DNA from: Acidobacteriota bacterium | GTDB lineage: Bacteria; Acidobacteriota; Thermoanaerobaculia; Gp7-AA8 | DNA: 64,000 nucleotides | Direction: 5' to 3' | Assembly (NCBI GenBank): GCA_003223645.1 | Contig: QHVT01000026.1 | Location: 1-64,000 of the forward strand | Part shown: positions 25,101 through 33,093 of the stretch, in pieces | Position numbering within the stretch: the stretch's first letter is position 1 | How the letters are laid out: each line of letters starts with the position of its first letter | Notes under the pieces: generated by a model | Databases searched by the model: none | Seen by the model: only the letters and a program-made list of their open reading frames with translations | What the model was told of the DNA's origin: nothing | Translations under genes and position numbers: made by a program

Positions 25101-26786
25101 GACTCGACGGTGACGGAGAAGCAGGGATGGGGACGCGGCTTCAAGTCGTACGTCGCGGAAAGCGCGGCGGTGTGGAATCTCGCGCGCGGCGGACGCAGCT
25201 CGAAGTCGTATCGCAGCGAAGGTCATTGGAACGACGTGCTGCGCCGGAAGCCGACGCACATCCTCCTGCAGTTCGGACACAACGACGAGCCGGGGAAGGG
25301 GAGCGATCGCGAGACCGATCTGCCCACGTTCAAGGCGAACATGGCGCGCTACGTCGACGACGCGCGCGCCATCGGCGCGGAGCCAATCCTCGTGACGTCG
25401 CTGCCGCGCCGCTACGACGATCCGGTGCTTCCACAGTACGCGGAGATGACGCGCGAAGTCGCGAAGGAGAAGAACGTCGCGCTCATCGATCTCAATGTAA
25501 AAGCGCGCGAGTTCGGCGACGCGTCGATCGGCCCGCTGAAAACGGACGGAACGATCGACAAGACGCATCTCAATGCCGAAGGGAGCGCGATCATCGGCGC
25601 GCTGATGGCGAGCGAAGTGCGCGCCGCCGTGCCGTCGCTCGCGCCGCACATCCGCGCTGCGAATTTGAGGAAGCCGCAAGGCGCGTGGTCGACGCGCATG
25701 GCCGACGCCGTGATGAAGCGCAATCCCGACGCGTCGACCGTCGACGGCAATCGCTGGGAGTACACGCCGGGACTGGTGATGAAGGCGATGTTCGACGTCG
25801 CGCAGCGCACCGGCGACGATCGCTACTTCAATTACGCCAAGTCGTATTACGACGCGTTCATCGCTCCCGACGGCACGATTCGCGGCGGCTACAACAAAGA
25901 CGACTACAACATCGATCGCATCAATCCCGGCAAGCCGCTGTTTCTGTTGTACGCAAAAACGAAAGACGAAAAGTATCGCGAGGCGATTGAGACGCTGCGC
26001 CAGCAGATGCGCGAGCATCCCCGCACGTCCGAGGGCGGGTTCTGGCACAAGAAGCGGTACCCGTATCAGATGTGGCTCGACGGCTTGTACATGGGCGCAC
26101 CGTTTCTCGCGCAGTACGCGAAGACGTTCCACGAGCCCGCGCTGTTCGACGACGTGATCAACCAATACGTGCTGATGGAGAAGCACGCGCGCGACGAGAA
26201 GACGGGACTGCTGGTTCACGGCTGGGACGAGAAGCGCGCGCAGAAGTGGGCCGATCCCACGACCGGACGCTCGCCCGCATTCTGGGGACGCGCGATGGGG
26301 TGGTACGCGATGGGACTCGTCGAAACGCTCGACTACGTGCCGCTCGATCATCCGCGCCGCGGCGAGTTGATCGCTATCCTGCAGCGGCTCGCGGAAGCGG
26401 TCGTGAAAGTGCAAGACCCGAACACGGGGGTGTGGTGGCAGGTCGTCGATCAGCCGGGACGCGACGGCAACTATCTCGAGTCCTCCGCCTCCACGATGTT
26501 CGCCTTCGCTCTCCTCAAGTCCACACGCCTCGGCTACATCGATCCGCCCTATCGCACTGCCGCGCGCCGCGCGTACGAAGGCATCATCAAGAACTTCATC
26601 ACCGTTGAGGACGGAGTCGTCAACATCAATCAGGCTTGCGCCGTCGCCGGCCTCGGCGGCGATCCCGAGAAAGGGGAGCGCTATCGCTCCGGCACCTTTG
26701 ATTACTACGTCACGGAGCCGGTGCGCAGCAACGACCCGAAGGCGGTCGGGCCGTTCATTTTCGCGAGTTTGGAGATGGAGCGATAA
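22173..26786 (+). CDS. Five-domain secreted pectin-degrading enzyme (GH43-CE8-SGNH-GH105)
   Basis: A 1537-residue secreted fusion. Signal peptide 1-20 (LTLSIVFVLLAV). GH43 about 21-305: base Asp in FADYSDPDVIRV, WIDPCPLWDDDG, acid Glu in IEGPKFYKRNG. GH43 C-terminal beta-sandwich about 370-528. CE8 pectin methylesterase about 530-830: DGSGDFRTIQEAI, SDSYFEGHVDYVCPRG with the catalytic Asp. An Fn3-like segment, then SGNH esterase about 965-1155 (LVADSTVT, QFGHNDE, DKTHLN), like rhamnogalacturonan acetylesterase. GH105 unsaturated rhamnogalacturonyl hydrolase about 1165-1537 (FWHKKRYPYQMWLDGLYMGA). Palindromic repeats lie in frame at residues 79-101, 308-367, 866-903 and 910-929. It would remove arabinan side chains, methyl and acetyl groups and unsaturated ends. 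TTG start; no better start found. Confidence 0.92.
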   Translation: MRRIGLTLSIVFVLLAVDASGEIVLFADYSDPDVIRVGNLYYLVSSSFDAVPGLPILESPDLQHWTIIGHAVQRLPDWGYAVAQSRGDAAPSNRATAQPRNLIGHGNGLWAPSIRYHDGWFWIYVGDPDRGIFMTRAKNARGPWAPLTLVKAAKGWIDPCPLWDDDGNVYLVHAWAKSRAGFNSVLTVNKLTSDGTRVVDDGVVVFDGRERHPTIEGPKFYKRNGWYYIFAPAGGVKRGWQTVLRSKSVYGPYEDRVILEDGLHQGAYVEGTSDDWFVHFQDRGAYGRIVHRQRLKWVNDWPEIETLSAPEPAPASAPGVGERDRFARRPPRARKRARARVGETSGAAAASAAGPRENPAAEAAAAPQTSDEFNSIGFQWQWEGNPPKDAYSLRNGKLRLSDAPLLQKFSAPAFHATTLVDPSSLKVGERAGLVISGTESAELAIARTKSGFVVNQGEASQPIANKPVQLRVTIAPEAVARFSVDGKPIGKAFVVRPGKWIGAKVGIFGRGTFDWFHVEPFEPAENASLVVAQDGSGDFRTIQEAIDAIPADNDDDRIILVRNGAYREKLMIAKSHIALVGEDREKTRIEFAELRRNWRTSHPDDYGAAVVNIADGATDIIVANLTVLNDYGRTHGGENDHQFAIRSLGRANRLAVLHANVIADGGDTFSPWNHDTGMTYASDSYFEGHVDYVCPRGWAYITNSRFFGHNDNASIWHDGSRDRDQKFVIRHSSFDGIPNFPLGRNHRDAQFYLVDVTFSSNMADRAIYAPPAPDPIQWGARYYFENAHRNGGDYAWFADNLETADGAPRDEDITAPWTFGGRWDPASLPPVLPFASIPRPENGWRWVDPAGVTLRWTRARNARPSPAPAPASAPGVGDFVASLAPTPGTEAGSGAGSGEGSGRAQRVCFGVVQAFQPAPQPQAGKPAPHEGCTDVHESKFDTGPLQPGKTYEWRIDDGPTWTFRADPRTTRIALVADSTVTEKQGWGRGFKSYVAESAAVWNLARGGRSSKSYRSEGHWNDVLRRKPTHILLQFGHNDEPGKGSDRETDLPTFKANMARYVDDARAIGAEPILVTSLPRRYDDPVLPQYAEMTREVAKEKNVALIDLNVKAREFGDASIGPLKTDGTIDKTHLNAEGSAIIGALMASEVRAAVPSLAPHIRAANLRKPQGAWSTRMADAVMKRNPDASTVDGNRWEYTPGLVMKAMFDVAQRTGDDRYFNYAKSYYDAFIAPDGTIRGGYNKDDYNIDRINPGKPLFLLYAKTKDEKYREAIETLRQQMREHPRTSEGGFWHKKRYPYQMWLDGLYMGAPFLAQYAKTFHEPALFDDVINQYVLMEKHARDEKTGLLVHGWDEKRAQKWADPTTGRSPAFWGRAMGWYAMGLVETLDYVPLDHPRRGELIAILQRLAEAVVKVQDPNTGVWWQVVDQPGRDGNYLESSASTMFAFALLKSTRLGYIDPPYRTAARRAYEGIIKNFITVEDGVVNINQACAVAGLGGDPEKGERYRSGTFDYYVTEPVRSNDPKAVGPFIFASLEMER
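22408..22475. repeat. Family 11 repeat in frame inside the GH43 domain
   Basis: Arms GTTACGCGGTTGCGCAGTCG and CAACTGCGCAACCGCGCAAC. It is translated as YAVAQSRGDAAPSNRATAQP within a loop before the conserved GNGLWAPSIRYHDG, a place where GH43 enzymes normally have only a few residues. Confidence 0.85.
23096..23194. repeat. Family 1 palindromic repeat, copy D, in frame
   Basis: Almost the same core as copy C. It is read without a stop as an Ala/Pro then Arg-rich linker (PAPASAPGVG..., then PRARKRARARV) between the GH43 catalytic domain and its C-terminal beta-sandwich. Confidence 0.92.
23206..23274. repeat. Family 2 palindromic repeat in frame, next to family 1 copy
   Basis: Arms GTGGAGCGGCGGCCGCTTCG and CGAAGCGGCCGCCGCTCCAC around GCCGCCGGCCCTCGCGAGAA. 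Starting 11 bases after copy D, it extends the same linker (SGAAAASAAGPRENPAAEAA), so two unrelated families were placed side by side in frame. Confidence 0.92.
24768..24879. repeat. Family 1 palindromic repeat, copy E, in frame
   Basis: It interrupts an Fn3-like segment between TLRWTRARNA and RAQRVCFG and is read as PSPAPAPASAPGVG then GTEAGSGAGSGEGSG. The reading frame on the right arm differs from copy D, giving Gly/Ser-rich instead of Arg-rich residues. Confidence 0.92.
24901..24959. repeat. Family 8 palindromic repeat in frame
   Basis: GTGTAGTGCAGGCTTTCCAG with its complement CTGGAAAGCCTGCGCCACAC. It is translated VQAFQPAPQPQAGKPAPHEG in a second loop of the same Fn3-like segment, 21 bases after copy E. 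A second family 8 copy lies at 61392. GGCTTTCCAGCCTGCC elements of this kind are common in several soil phyla. Confidence 0.9.
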
Positions 26787-26795
26787 ATCGTCGCG

Positions 26796-27142
26796 TCATC
26801 CTGAGAGGCTGTGAAAAATCCCTCGTCGCTTGAGGAGCGCGGGCGTCTCGCCCGCAATCGCGGAGCGTCTCGCTCCGCGATCTAGCGCGTCGGGCGAGAC
26901 ACCCGACGCGTGCGGCCGGGACGGCCGCCCTCCTCCGTCTTCAACAACGATTTTTTAACATCCTGAGTCGGCGAAGCGCGACGAAGGATCTCAAGTGCGA
27001 TGAACCTGCAATTTCGAGATCTTCGCCGTCGATGCGGCTTCTTCTAATGACACGCCCCTCATCCGCCCGAAAGGGCGGATGAGGGGCGGTCATTGCGATC
27101 GATGTCTGGCGTATCGCGCAGTGCGCCGACTCAGGATGACGG
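26796..27142. repeat. Composite of family 5, 6 and 7 palindromes
   Basis: Outer family 5 ends are GTCATCCTGAG (26795) and CTCAGGATGACGG (27130-27142). Inside are a family 6 element (26836-26936: GAGGAGCGCGGGCGTCTCGC ... GGCCGGGACGGCCGCCCTCC) with its own inner GCGGAGCGTCTCGCTCCGCG hairpin, a second family 5 arm pair (26960-27020) and a short family 7 hairpin at 27053-27086. There is no gene in the non-overlapping part. The right end supplies the last codons and stop of the pectate-lyase-like gene. Confidence 0.85.
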
Positions 27143-28375
27143 ACGTCCCAGCCGCTTCCACAACGGCGCGACATCCAACTGCCGATCCTCGCGCAATTCC
27201 TTCGACAGCTTCGCGAGCCACGCGCGGCGATCCTTCGGAACGACGAGCGCGCGCTTCGTCGCCTCGCGTTTCGGATAGCCGCCCACTTCGTTCTGACTGT
27301 CGATGATGTGACCGTCGCCGCGGATGATCGACTGCACGATGCGCGCGTCGATCGGATCGCGGCGCGCGGCGCGCGCGCCCGCGGAGCGAAGCGCGCGAGT
27401 GGCATTTGCTCGCGCGTCCCCGCCCGAAGGCGCGCCGGAGGCGCGCACCACTCCGTCGTCCGCTTCCGCTACGCCAAACAAGAGGTTGTCCTGCATCGCC
27501 ACGATCCCTCCCGGATCCACACTCTTCACGAACACTTTCCCCTTCGTGTCCGAGCCCGCGATCGCGACGTTGCCAACGAGCACGGCCTGCGCGGGCACGA
27601 GCATCTTCTGGTTGCCGCGCGCGCCGACGCCGACACAGGCCGCGCTCCAGTTGTACATGACGTTGTCGCGCACGGTCGTGAGCGTCCCGCCTTTGAGTCG
27701 CGGATTGCGCTCGCGGTTGTGCGCGTAGACGCATCCTTCGATCAGCACGTTGCGCACGCCGTCGTGCACGAGCGTCCCCTTCGAATGCTCTCCTTTCGGA
27801 TGGGTCGCGTGCGAGAGTCCCTCCGCGATCAAGCAGCTGCGCAGCGTGATGTCGTGCGCCGTCAAACGGGAGTCTTCGACGTCGCCCGGTCCCGACGTCG
27901 AGAGGTTCTCGTCGATCGCCCACGTCGCCGAACAATGTTCGATCACGACGTTGGATCCGCGGGTCACGCTGATCGCGTCCGGCGCCCACGGCTTCGGTCC
28001 GTCGTCGCCCGGCCGCACGGCGATGTGCTGCACGACGACGTCGTGCGTCTCGATCACCAATCCTCCGCGGATCAGCGTGATGCCGGGATCGGGCGCGGTC
28101 TGGCCGGCGATCGTGAGGTAGGGGTGCTTCACCGAAAGCGATCGCCCGCCGAGATCGATCACGCCGCCGACTTCGAAGACGACCAGCCGCGCACCGTCCG
28201 TTTCCAGCGCCTCGCACAGCGATCCGGGGCCTTTCGCCGCCAGCGTCGTCACGCGCAAAACGGCTCCGTCGATGCCGCCTTCCGTGTGCGCTCCTGTTGA
28301 AATTGGTATGACCAAACTGGCGTCATTCGCGAGAATCGATAGCGCGAGAACGGCAAAAAGCGGGAAATTGGTCAT
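27131..28375 (-). CDS. Secreted pectate-lyase-like right-handed beta-helix protein
   Basis: A 414-residue exported protein. Signal peptide MTNFPLFAVLALSILANDA; an ATG 21 bases earlier is the alternative. Residues 25-300 follow the pectate lyase pattern of PelA/PL1-like proteins: GSLCEALETDGARLVVFEVGG, LTIAGQTAPDPGITLIRGGL, VIEHCSATWAIDENLS and LIEGCVYAHNRERNPRLKGG, with the Arg-Pro-rich active region. A family 3 palindrome adds VVRASGAP...ANATRAL... residues near 305-325. The end RPSS and stop come from a family 5 arm (CTCAGGATGACGG). The signal peptide and GH28/GH105 neighbours suggest action on polygalacturonan outside the cytoplasm. Confidence 0.87.
   Translation of the reverse strand: MTNFPLFAVLALSILANDASLVIPISTGAHTEGGIDGAVLRVTTLAAKGPGSLCEALETDGARLVVFEVGGVIDLGGRSLSVKHPYLTIAGQTAPDPGITLIRGGLVIETHDVVVQHIAVRPGDDGPKPWAPDAISVTRGSNVVIEHCSATWAIDENLSTSGPGDVEDSRLTAHDITLRSCLIAEGLSHATHPKGEHSKGTLVHDGVRNVLIEGCVYAHNRERNPRLKGGTLTTVRDNVMYNWSAACVGVGARGNQKMLVPAQAVLVGNVAIAGSDTKGKVFVKSVDPGGIVAMQDNLLFGVAEADDGVVRASGAPSGGDARANATRALRSAGARAARRDPIDARIVQSIIRGDGHIIDSQNEVGGYPKREATKRALVVPKDRRAWLAKLSKELREDRQLDVAPLWKRLGRPSS
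27397..27454. repeat. Family 3 palindromic repeat in frame, left arm decayed
   Basis: The right arm GGCGCGCCGGAGGCGCGCAC then CACTCC is intact, while the left arm has diverged. It encodes VVRASGAPSGG and a following Ala/Arg-rich stretch in the late beta-helix region of the lyase-like protein. The decayed arm suggests an older insertion than those at 33195 and 43241. Confidence 0.8.
28303..28315. promoter_or_regulatory. Operator-like palindrome inside the lyase gene start
   Basis: TTGGT-ATG-ACCAA is a perfect palindrome of the UxuR/ExuR type. It lies 60 bases into the lyase-like coding sequence (SLVIPIS) and about 80 bases upstream of the TonB receptor promoter, suited for looping or auxiliary binding. 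Confidence 0.5.
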
Positions 28376-28379
28376 ACAA
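28368..28379. promoter_or_regulatory. Operator-like site over the lyase start codon
   Basis: TTGGTCATACAA overlaps the ATG of the lyase-like gene and lies immediately upstream of the TonB receptor -35 box. It differs from the perfect palindrome at 28303 by one base in the right arm. Confidence 0.5.
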
Positions 28380-28382
28380 CAC

Positions 28383-28412
28383 TTGACTATCAGCATTCAG
28401 TGGTCATATAAC
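28383..28412 (+). promoter_or_regulatory. Promoter of the TonB receptor with operator over the -10
   Basis: TTGACT (28383-28388), an 18-base spacer and TATAAC (28407-28412). The -10 lies in GTGGTCATATAACAC, a third TGGTCATA-type site. The receptor ATG follows at 28449 after AGAGGAG. Confidence 0.55.
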
Positions 28413-28448
28413 ACACTTCATCGAACCAGAGCCCGAAGAGGAGATGCA

Positions 28449-31400
28449 ATGAAGCGAATCGGCCTGCTCAGCGCTTGCGTGTTCATTCTCACCCTTCCCA
28501 TCTTCGCGCAGGATTTTCGCGGCGCGGTCAGCGGCACCGTGAAAGACGCGAGCGGCGCGCTCCTGCCCGGCGTCACCATCACGATCCGCAACACGGAGAC
28601 GAACGTCACCAACACCACCGTCACCGACGCGAGGGGCGCGTATCAGGTGCGCTACCTGAACGCCGGCACCTATGACGTGCAGGCACAGCTCGAAGGATTG
28701 CAGACGGCGCAGCGCAAAAACGTTTCCGTCCGCGTCGCCGAGACGCTTCCCGTCGACTTCAAGATGGAGCAGGGCTCGGTGTCGGAGGTCATGGTCGTCA
28801 CCGCGAGCGCGCCGATCATCGACACGACGAGCGGCGTCACCGGCACGACCGTCGACAGCAATCAAATCCAGCAGCTCCCGTTGGGCGACGGCACCGCGTA
28901 CATGCTGACGCGGCTCGCGCCCGGCGTGATGGATTCGTCGGACCTGCACTTCTCGCGTCCGATGGACAACGGCAATCTCGCCGGCCTCGTTGCGAACGGC
29001 GCGCAGGGCGGCAACGAGTTCACGCTCGACGGCGCGCCGAACCGCGTCTCGCCGAACAATTTCAACGCCGCGAACAACAACGGCGTGGTCGGCTTCTCGC
29101 CTCCGTCCGAGGCGATCTCGCAGTTCAAGATCCAGACGAACGCGTTCGACGCGCAGTCCGGCCACACCGCCGGCGCGACCGTCAACCTCGCGCTCAAGAG
29201 CGGCACGAACGATTGGAAAGGAGCGGTCTCCTATTTCAATCGCTCCGACGCGCGCTCCGCAACGCCGCTGCTCACCAAGCGCGCCGGCGCGGACAAACCG
29301 ACGCGCGAGTACAACCGCTACAGCGGTACGTTCTCCGGTCCGCTCATCAAAGACCGCACGTTTTTCATGGTGTCGTTCGAGCACTTGAAAGACATCCAGC
29401 CCGAGCCGTCCTCGTACACCGTGCCGACCGCGAAGATGCGCGCCGGCGATATGTCGGAGTGGACCGGCGCCGGCAATCAGGTCTTCGACCCGCTGACGTC
29501 GACCGGCAGCAACAACGCGCGCACCGCGTTCGCCGGCAACATCATTCCGCAGAATCGCATCAACCCGATCGCGAAGGCCTACGCTGCGCTCTATCCGCTG
29601 CCGAATCGTCCCGGCCTGGAAGACAACTACTTTACCAATATGCTCCGGCCGTACGACTACAACGCCGTGCTGCTGCGCGGCGATCACAACTTCAACGGCG
29701 CGAACAAACTCTTCCTCAATGCCTACTGGAACAAGCGGCAGGAAGACCGCTACAACTGGGCGCTCGGCGCGGAAAACGCGACCGGGAACGGCGAGATCGG
29801 CGGCTTCCTCGTCACGCAGGGCTTCGACTATCGCAGCAACAAAGGCGCGACGCTCGGCTACACGACGCTCATCCACGAGTCGCTCGCGCTCGACGTGATC
29901 GGCGCCTGGTCGCAGTTCGGCGAGTGGCGCACCGCCGGCGGCGAGATCGATCCGGCCGCGCTCGGATTCTCTTCGCAGGTCGTGTCGCTGATGAACGGAT
30001 ACAAATACCTCCCCTTCATCACGTTCGGCGGCTTCAGCTCGACGAACGCGAACTCGCGCATGGCCTCTCTCGGCTCGCAGCGCTCCGACTTCGGCGAAGG
30101 CTTCAGCCGTCCGTTCACCAACATCTCGCTCACGCCGACCGCGAGCTGGATCATGGGCGAGCATTCGCTGCGCACCGGCTACGAGCTGCGCAACCAGCGC
30201 TGGAACATCACTTCCGCGCCGTACGGCGCCGGCCGCTATCACTTCAACGGCGCCTACACGCGTGCGAACAACTCCGGCGCGACGAACGTGATCCCGCAGT
30301 CGTGGGCGCAGTTTCTTCTCGGCATTCCGACGACCGGCACCGGCGCTCCCGCGACGGTCAGCCCGTCGGGCTGCTGCCCGAGCCAGTTCGAGATCGCCGC
30401 GAACGCCGACTATCGCCAGGTCTCGCATTCGCTCTTCGCGCAGGACGACTGGTCCGTCAATCAGAGGCTGACGCTGAACCTCGGCGCGCGCATCGAGTAC
30501 GACCAGGCGATGCGCGAAGCGCAGGACCGCAACATTCGGGGATTCAACTCAACGCTGACGAGTCCGATCGCGGCGGCGGCGCTCGCGAAATACGCGGCGA
30601 ATCCGATTCCGGAAATCGCGGCGAGCGCCTTCAAGGTCAACGGCGGACTCGAATTCGCCGACGGTCCGATCTACAACGACCTGCACAAAATCCTGCCGCG
30701 CGCCGCGTTCTCGTATCTCATCAATGACCGCACCGTCCTTCGCGGCGGCGCCGGTCTCTTCAGCTACGACTACTACTTCGACGCCGGCAATCAGATCGGC
30801 TTCTCGCAGCCGACCGGCATCATCTCGACGCTCGACAACGGCAAGACCTTCCTCGCCGACATCGGCAGCCCCGGCTTCACCGCGCTCACGCCGCCGACCG
30901 GCGCATCGCTCGGCGCGGCCACGGGACTCGGCGCCTCGCTCGGCACGATCGTGCCCGCGCACCGCGAGTCTGCGTACTACACGCGCTGGCAGCTCGGCGG
31001 ACAGCGCGACTTCGGCGGCGGCTGGTCGGCCGAAGCGTTCTACGTCGACTCGCGCGGACGCCACCTCCCGGTGCAGCGCGAGATCGACGGCATTCCGTTC
31101 CAGTACCTCTCGACCGCGACGCAGCGCGACACCGCGAACGAACAGTTCCTCAGCGCGTCGGTTCCGAATCCCTTCACCGGTTTGCTTCCCGGCACGGGAC
31201 TCAACGGCGCGACCACCACGCGCGGACAGCTCCTCCGTCCGTTCCCGCAGTTCACCGGCATCATCCTCGAGGAGTACACCGGCTCCGATCACTATCAGGC
31301 CGGATCGCTTCGCATCGACAAGCGTTTCCGCAGCGGCAACTCGCTCATCGCGACGTACACGCGCTCGCGCACGACCGACAGACTCAGCTTCCTCAATCCT

Positions 31401-32030
31401 GCGCAGGACGTGCTGGAGAGCCGCATTTCTCCGAACGACCGCCCGAACCGCGCCACGCTTGGTGCAACCATCCGGTTGCCTTTCGGCCACGGCTCGCGCT
31501 ACGGCTCGAACTGGAACAGCATTACCGACGCGATTCTCGGCGGATGGACGATCAGCGCGACCTATCAGTATCAGGACGGCTTCCCGCTGACGTGGAGCAG
31601 CAACCTTTACTACGACCCTGCGCGCAATCCGAAAGATCTCGTGTCTCACATCGGCAGCGACTGCCCCGGAGGCGGCACGGCCGGTCTCGATTGCCCGGCC
31701 TGGGATCTCTCCGGCTTCTACCTCGATCCGAATCCCGCGACGCGCCGCAGCGATCAGCGCATCTCGATGGGCAACACCGTTCGCCGTTTCCCGTCGACGC
31801 TGCCGAACGTCCGCACCGACAATCTCCATCTCCTCGACCTCGGCGTCTACAAGACCTTCGGTCTGCCCTCGGACATCGATCTGCAGGTGCGCATCGAAGT
31901 CATCAACGCGCTCAACTACACGGTGCTCTGGAATCCGAATCAGGATCCGACCAGCGCGTCGTTCGGTCTTGTGAACCAGGACCGCAACAATCCGCGCGAC
32001 ATCCAGCTTGGAGCGAAGCTGACGTTCTGA
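28449..32030 (+). CDS. Oar-type TonB-dependent outer-membrane receptor
   Basis: A 1193-residue receptor. Signal peptide MKRIGLLSACVFILTLPIFA. A carboxypeptidase-regulatory-like domain spans about 22-105 (GAVSGTVKDASGALLPGVTI). The plug is about 115-220 (VVTASAPIIDTTSG, IQQLPLGDG, FTLDGAPNRVSPN). A long 22-strand-type barrel ends in QLGAKLTF with the terminal Phe. This architecture is typical of acidobacterial Oar-like receptors that import oligosaccharides with TonB energy. It stands divergent from the lyase and upstream of DUF4861, GH28 and KDG genes, so pectin oligosaccharides are the likely ligand. The start is supported by AGAGGAG seven bases upstream. Confidence 0.95.
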   Translation: MKRIGLLSACVFILTLPIFAQDFRGAVSGTVKDASGALLPGVTITIRNTETNVTNTTVTDARGAYQVRYLNAGTYDVQAQLEGLQTAQRKNVSVRVAETLPVDFKMEQGSVSEVMVVTASAPIIDTTSGVTGTTVDSNQIQQLPLGDGTAYMLTRLAPGVMDSSDLHFSRPMDNGNLAGLVANGAQGGNEFTLDGAPNRVSPNNFNAANNNGVVGFSPPSEAISQFKIQTNAFDAQSGHTAGATVNLALKSGTNDWKGAVSYFNRSDARSATPLLTKRAGADKPTREYNRYSGTFSGPLIKDRTFFMVSFEHLKDIQPEPSSYTVPTAKMRAGDMSEWTGAGNQVFDPLTSTGSNNARTAFAGNIIPQNRINPIAKAYAALYPLPNRPGLEDNYFTNMLRPYDYNAVLLRGDHNFNGANKLFLNAYWNKRQEDRYNWALGAENATGNGEIGGFLVTQGFDYRSNKGATLGYTTLIHESLALDVIGAWSQFGEWRTAGGEIDPAALGFSSQVVSLMNGYKYLPFITFGGFSSTNANSRMASLGSQRSDFGEGFSRPFTNISLTPTASWIMGEHSLRTGYELRNQRWNITSAPYGAGRYHFNGAYTRANNSGATNVIPQSWAQFLLGIPTTGTGAPATVSPSGCCPSQFEIAANADYRQVSHSLFAQDDWSVNQRLTLNLGARIEYDQAMREAQDRNIRGFNSTLTSPIAAAALAKYAANPIPEIAASAFKVNGGLEFADGPIYNDLHKILPRAAFSYLINDRTVLRGGAGLFSYDYYFDAGNQIGFSQPTGIISTLDNGKTFLADIGSPGFTALTPPTGASLGAATGLGASLGTIVPAHRESAYYTRWQLGGQRDFGGGWSAEAFYVDSRGRHLPVQREIDGIPFQYLSTATQRDTANEQFLSASVPNPFTGLLPGTGLNGATTTRGQLLRPFPQFTGIILEEYTGSDHYQAGSLRIDKRFRSGNSLIATYTRSRTTDRLSFLNPAQDVLESRISPNDRPNRATLGATIRLPFGHGSRYGSNWNSITDAILGGWTISATYQYQDGFPLTWSSNLYYDPARNPKDLVSHIGSDCPGGGTAGLDCPAWDLSGFYLDPNPATRRSDQRISMGNTVRRFPSTLPNVRTDNLHLLDLGVYKTFGLPSDIDLQVRIEVINALNYTVLWNPNQDPTSASFGLVNQDRNNPRDIQLGAKLTF

Positions 32031-32043
32031 TACGAGAGACCGT

Positions 32044-33093
32044 GTGAACCGATTTTGCTACCTGGCGGCGGCTCTCGGAGCCGCCGTCAGCGTCTCCGCC
32101 GCCACCACCGTCATCGTTCGCAATGATCTCGACCTCGCGCGCCCGTCCGAAACGGTCGAGGTGAGCGCGGCTTCGCTTGCGCCGCTCGGCGACGATCTCA
32201 CGCGTGTTCACGTGTACGAGAACGGCGTCGAAGTCCTCGCACAATCGATCGACGGGTGGTTGATTTTTCAAACCGACATGCCGCCGAAGGGCGTGAAATC
32301 GTTCGAGCTGCGACTCGGCGAGAAGCGCGTCTACAAACGCGCCGACTTTCGCGTGTACGGACGATTCGTGCGCGAGCGCTTCGATGATTTCGCGTGGGAA
32401 AACGATCGCGTCGCGCATCGCATGTACGGCGCGGCGCTGGAGACGTGGCAGAAAGAGCCGCTGACGTCGAGCACCGTCGACGTCTGGCTCAAACGCACGC
32501 GACGGCTCGTGATCAACGACTGGTACCTGGTCGACGACTATCACCGCGACACCGGCGAAGGCGCCGATTTTTATTCGGCCGGAAAAAGCCGCGGCTGCGG
32601 CGGCGGGGGAGTGTGGCGCGACGGAAAGCTCGTGGTGTCGAAAAACTTCCGCGACTCGAAAGTCCTCGCCAACGGCCCGATTCGCCTGATCTTCGAGCTG
32701 TACTATCCCGACTTCAAGGAAACGAAGCGCATCACCCTCGACGCGGGACAAAACTTCAATCGCTTCGAGAGCAACGTCACCGACACTGCCGGCATCAAGA
32801 AAACGCAGACGCAGAACATGCGGATCGATCGCGATCACGGAATCCTCCGCGCCTGGGACTCCGTCGCCAACAACAACGGCGAGTTCGGCTGCGCGGTCGT
32901 GTTCGATCCGAAGGCCGAGGTTGCGGAAGCGGATGGCAATCAACTCTTTGTCACGAAGACGCCGCAACCGTATTGGGTGGGCACGGGCTGGGATCGCAGC
33001 GGCGACTTCGCGAACCGCGACGCGTTCGATCGCTACGTCGATCAGTTCGTGCAGAGATTGCGCTCGCCGGTGCGTGTCGAGGTGAAACCGTGA
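32044..33093 (+). CDS. DUF4861 family secreted protein
   Basis: A 349-residue exported protein. Signal peptide MNRFCYLAAALGAAVSVSAA from the GTG at 32044. The body matches DUF4861 proteins of pectin loci (VRNDLDLARPSETVEV, FDDFAWENDRVAHRMYGAAL, DDYHRDTGEGADFYSAGKSRGCGG, ending GDFANRDAFDRYV). The fold suggests a carbohydrate-active beta-sandwich; activity is unproven. It follows the TonB receptor by 13 bases and overlaps the GH28 start by four bases, so all three are one transcript. A role in handling pectin oligosaccharides in the periplasm is inferred from context. Confidence 0.88.
   Translation: MNRFCYLAAALGAAVSVSAATTVIVRNDLDLARPSETVEVSAASLAPLGDDLTRVHVYENGVEVLAQSIDGWLIFQTDMPPKGVKSFELRLGEKRVYKRADFRVYGRFVRERFDDFAWENDRVAHRMYGAALETWQKEPLTSSTVDVWLKRTRRLVINDWYLVDDYHRDTGEGADFYSAGKSRGCGGGGVWRDGKLVVSKNFRDSKVLANGPIRLIFELYYPDFKETKRITLDAGQNFNRFESNVTDTAGIKKTQTQNMRIDRDHGILRAWDSVANNNGEFGCAVVFDPKAEVAEADGNQLFVTKTPQPYWVGTGWDRSGDFANRDAFDRYVDQFVQRLRSPVRVEVKP

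Noticed and set aside
22173-26786. Possibility that the large pectinase is several genes fused by assembly error
   Set aside because: One frame is open for 4.6 kb with no internal start signals, and the Fn3-like segment shows continuity across repeats.
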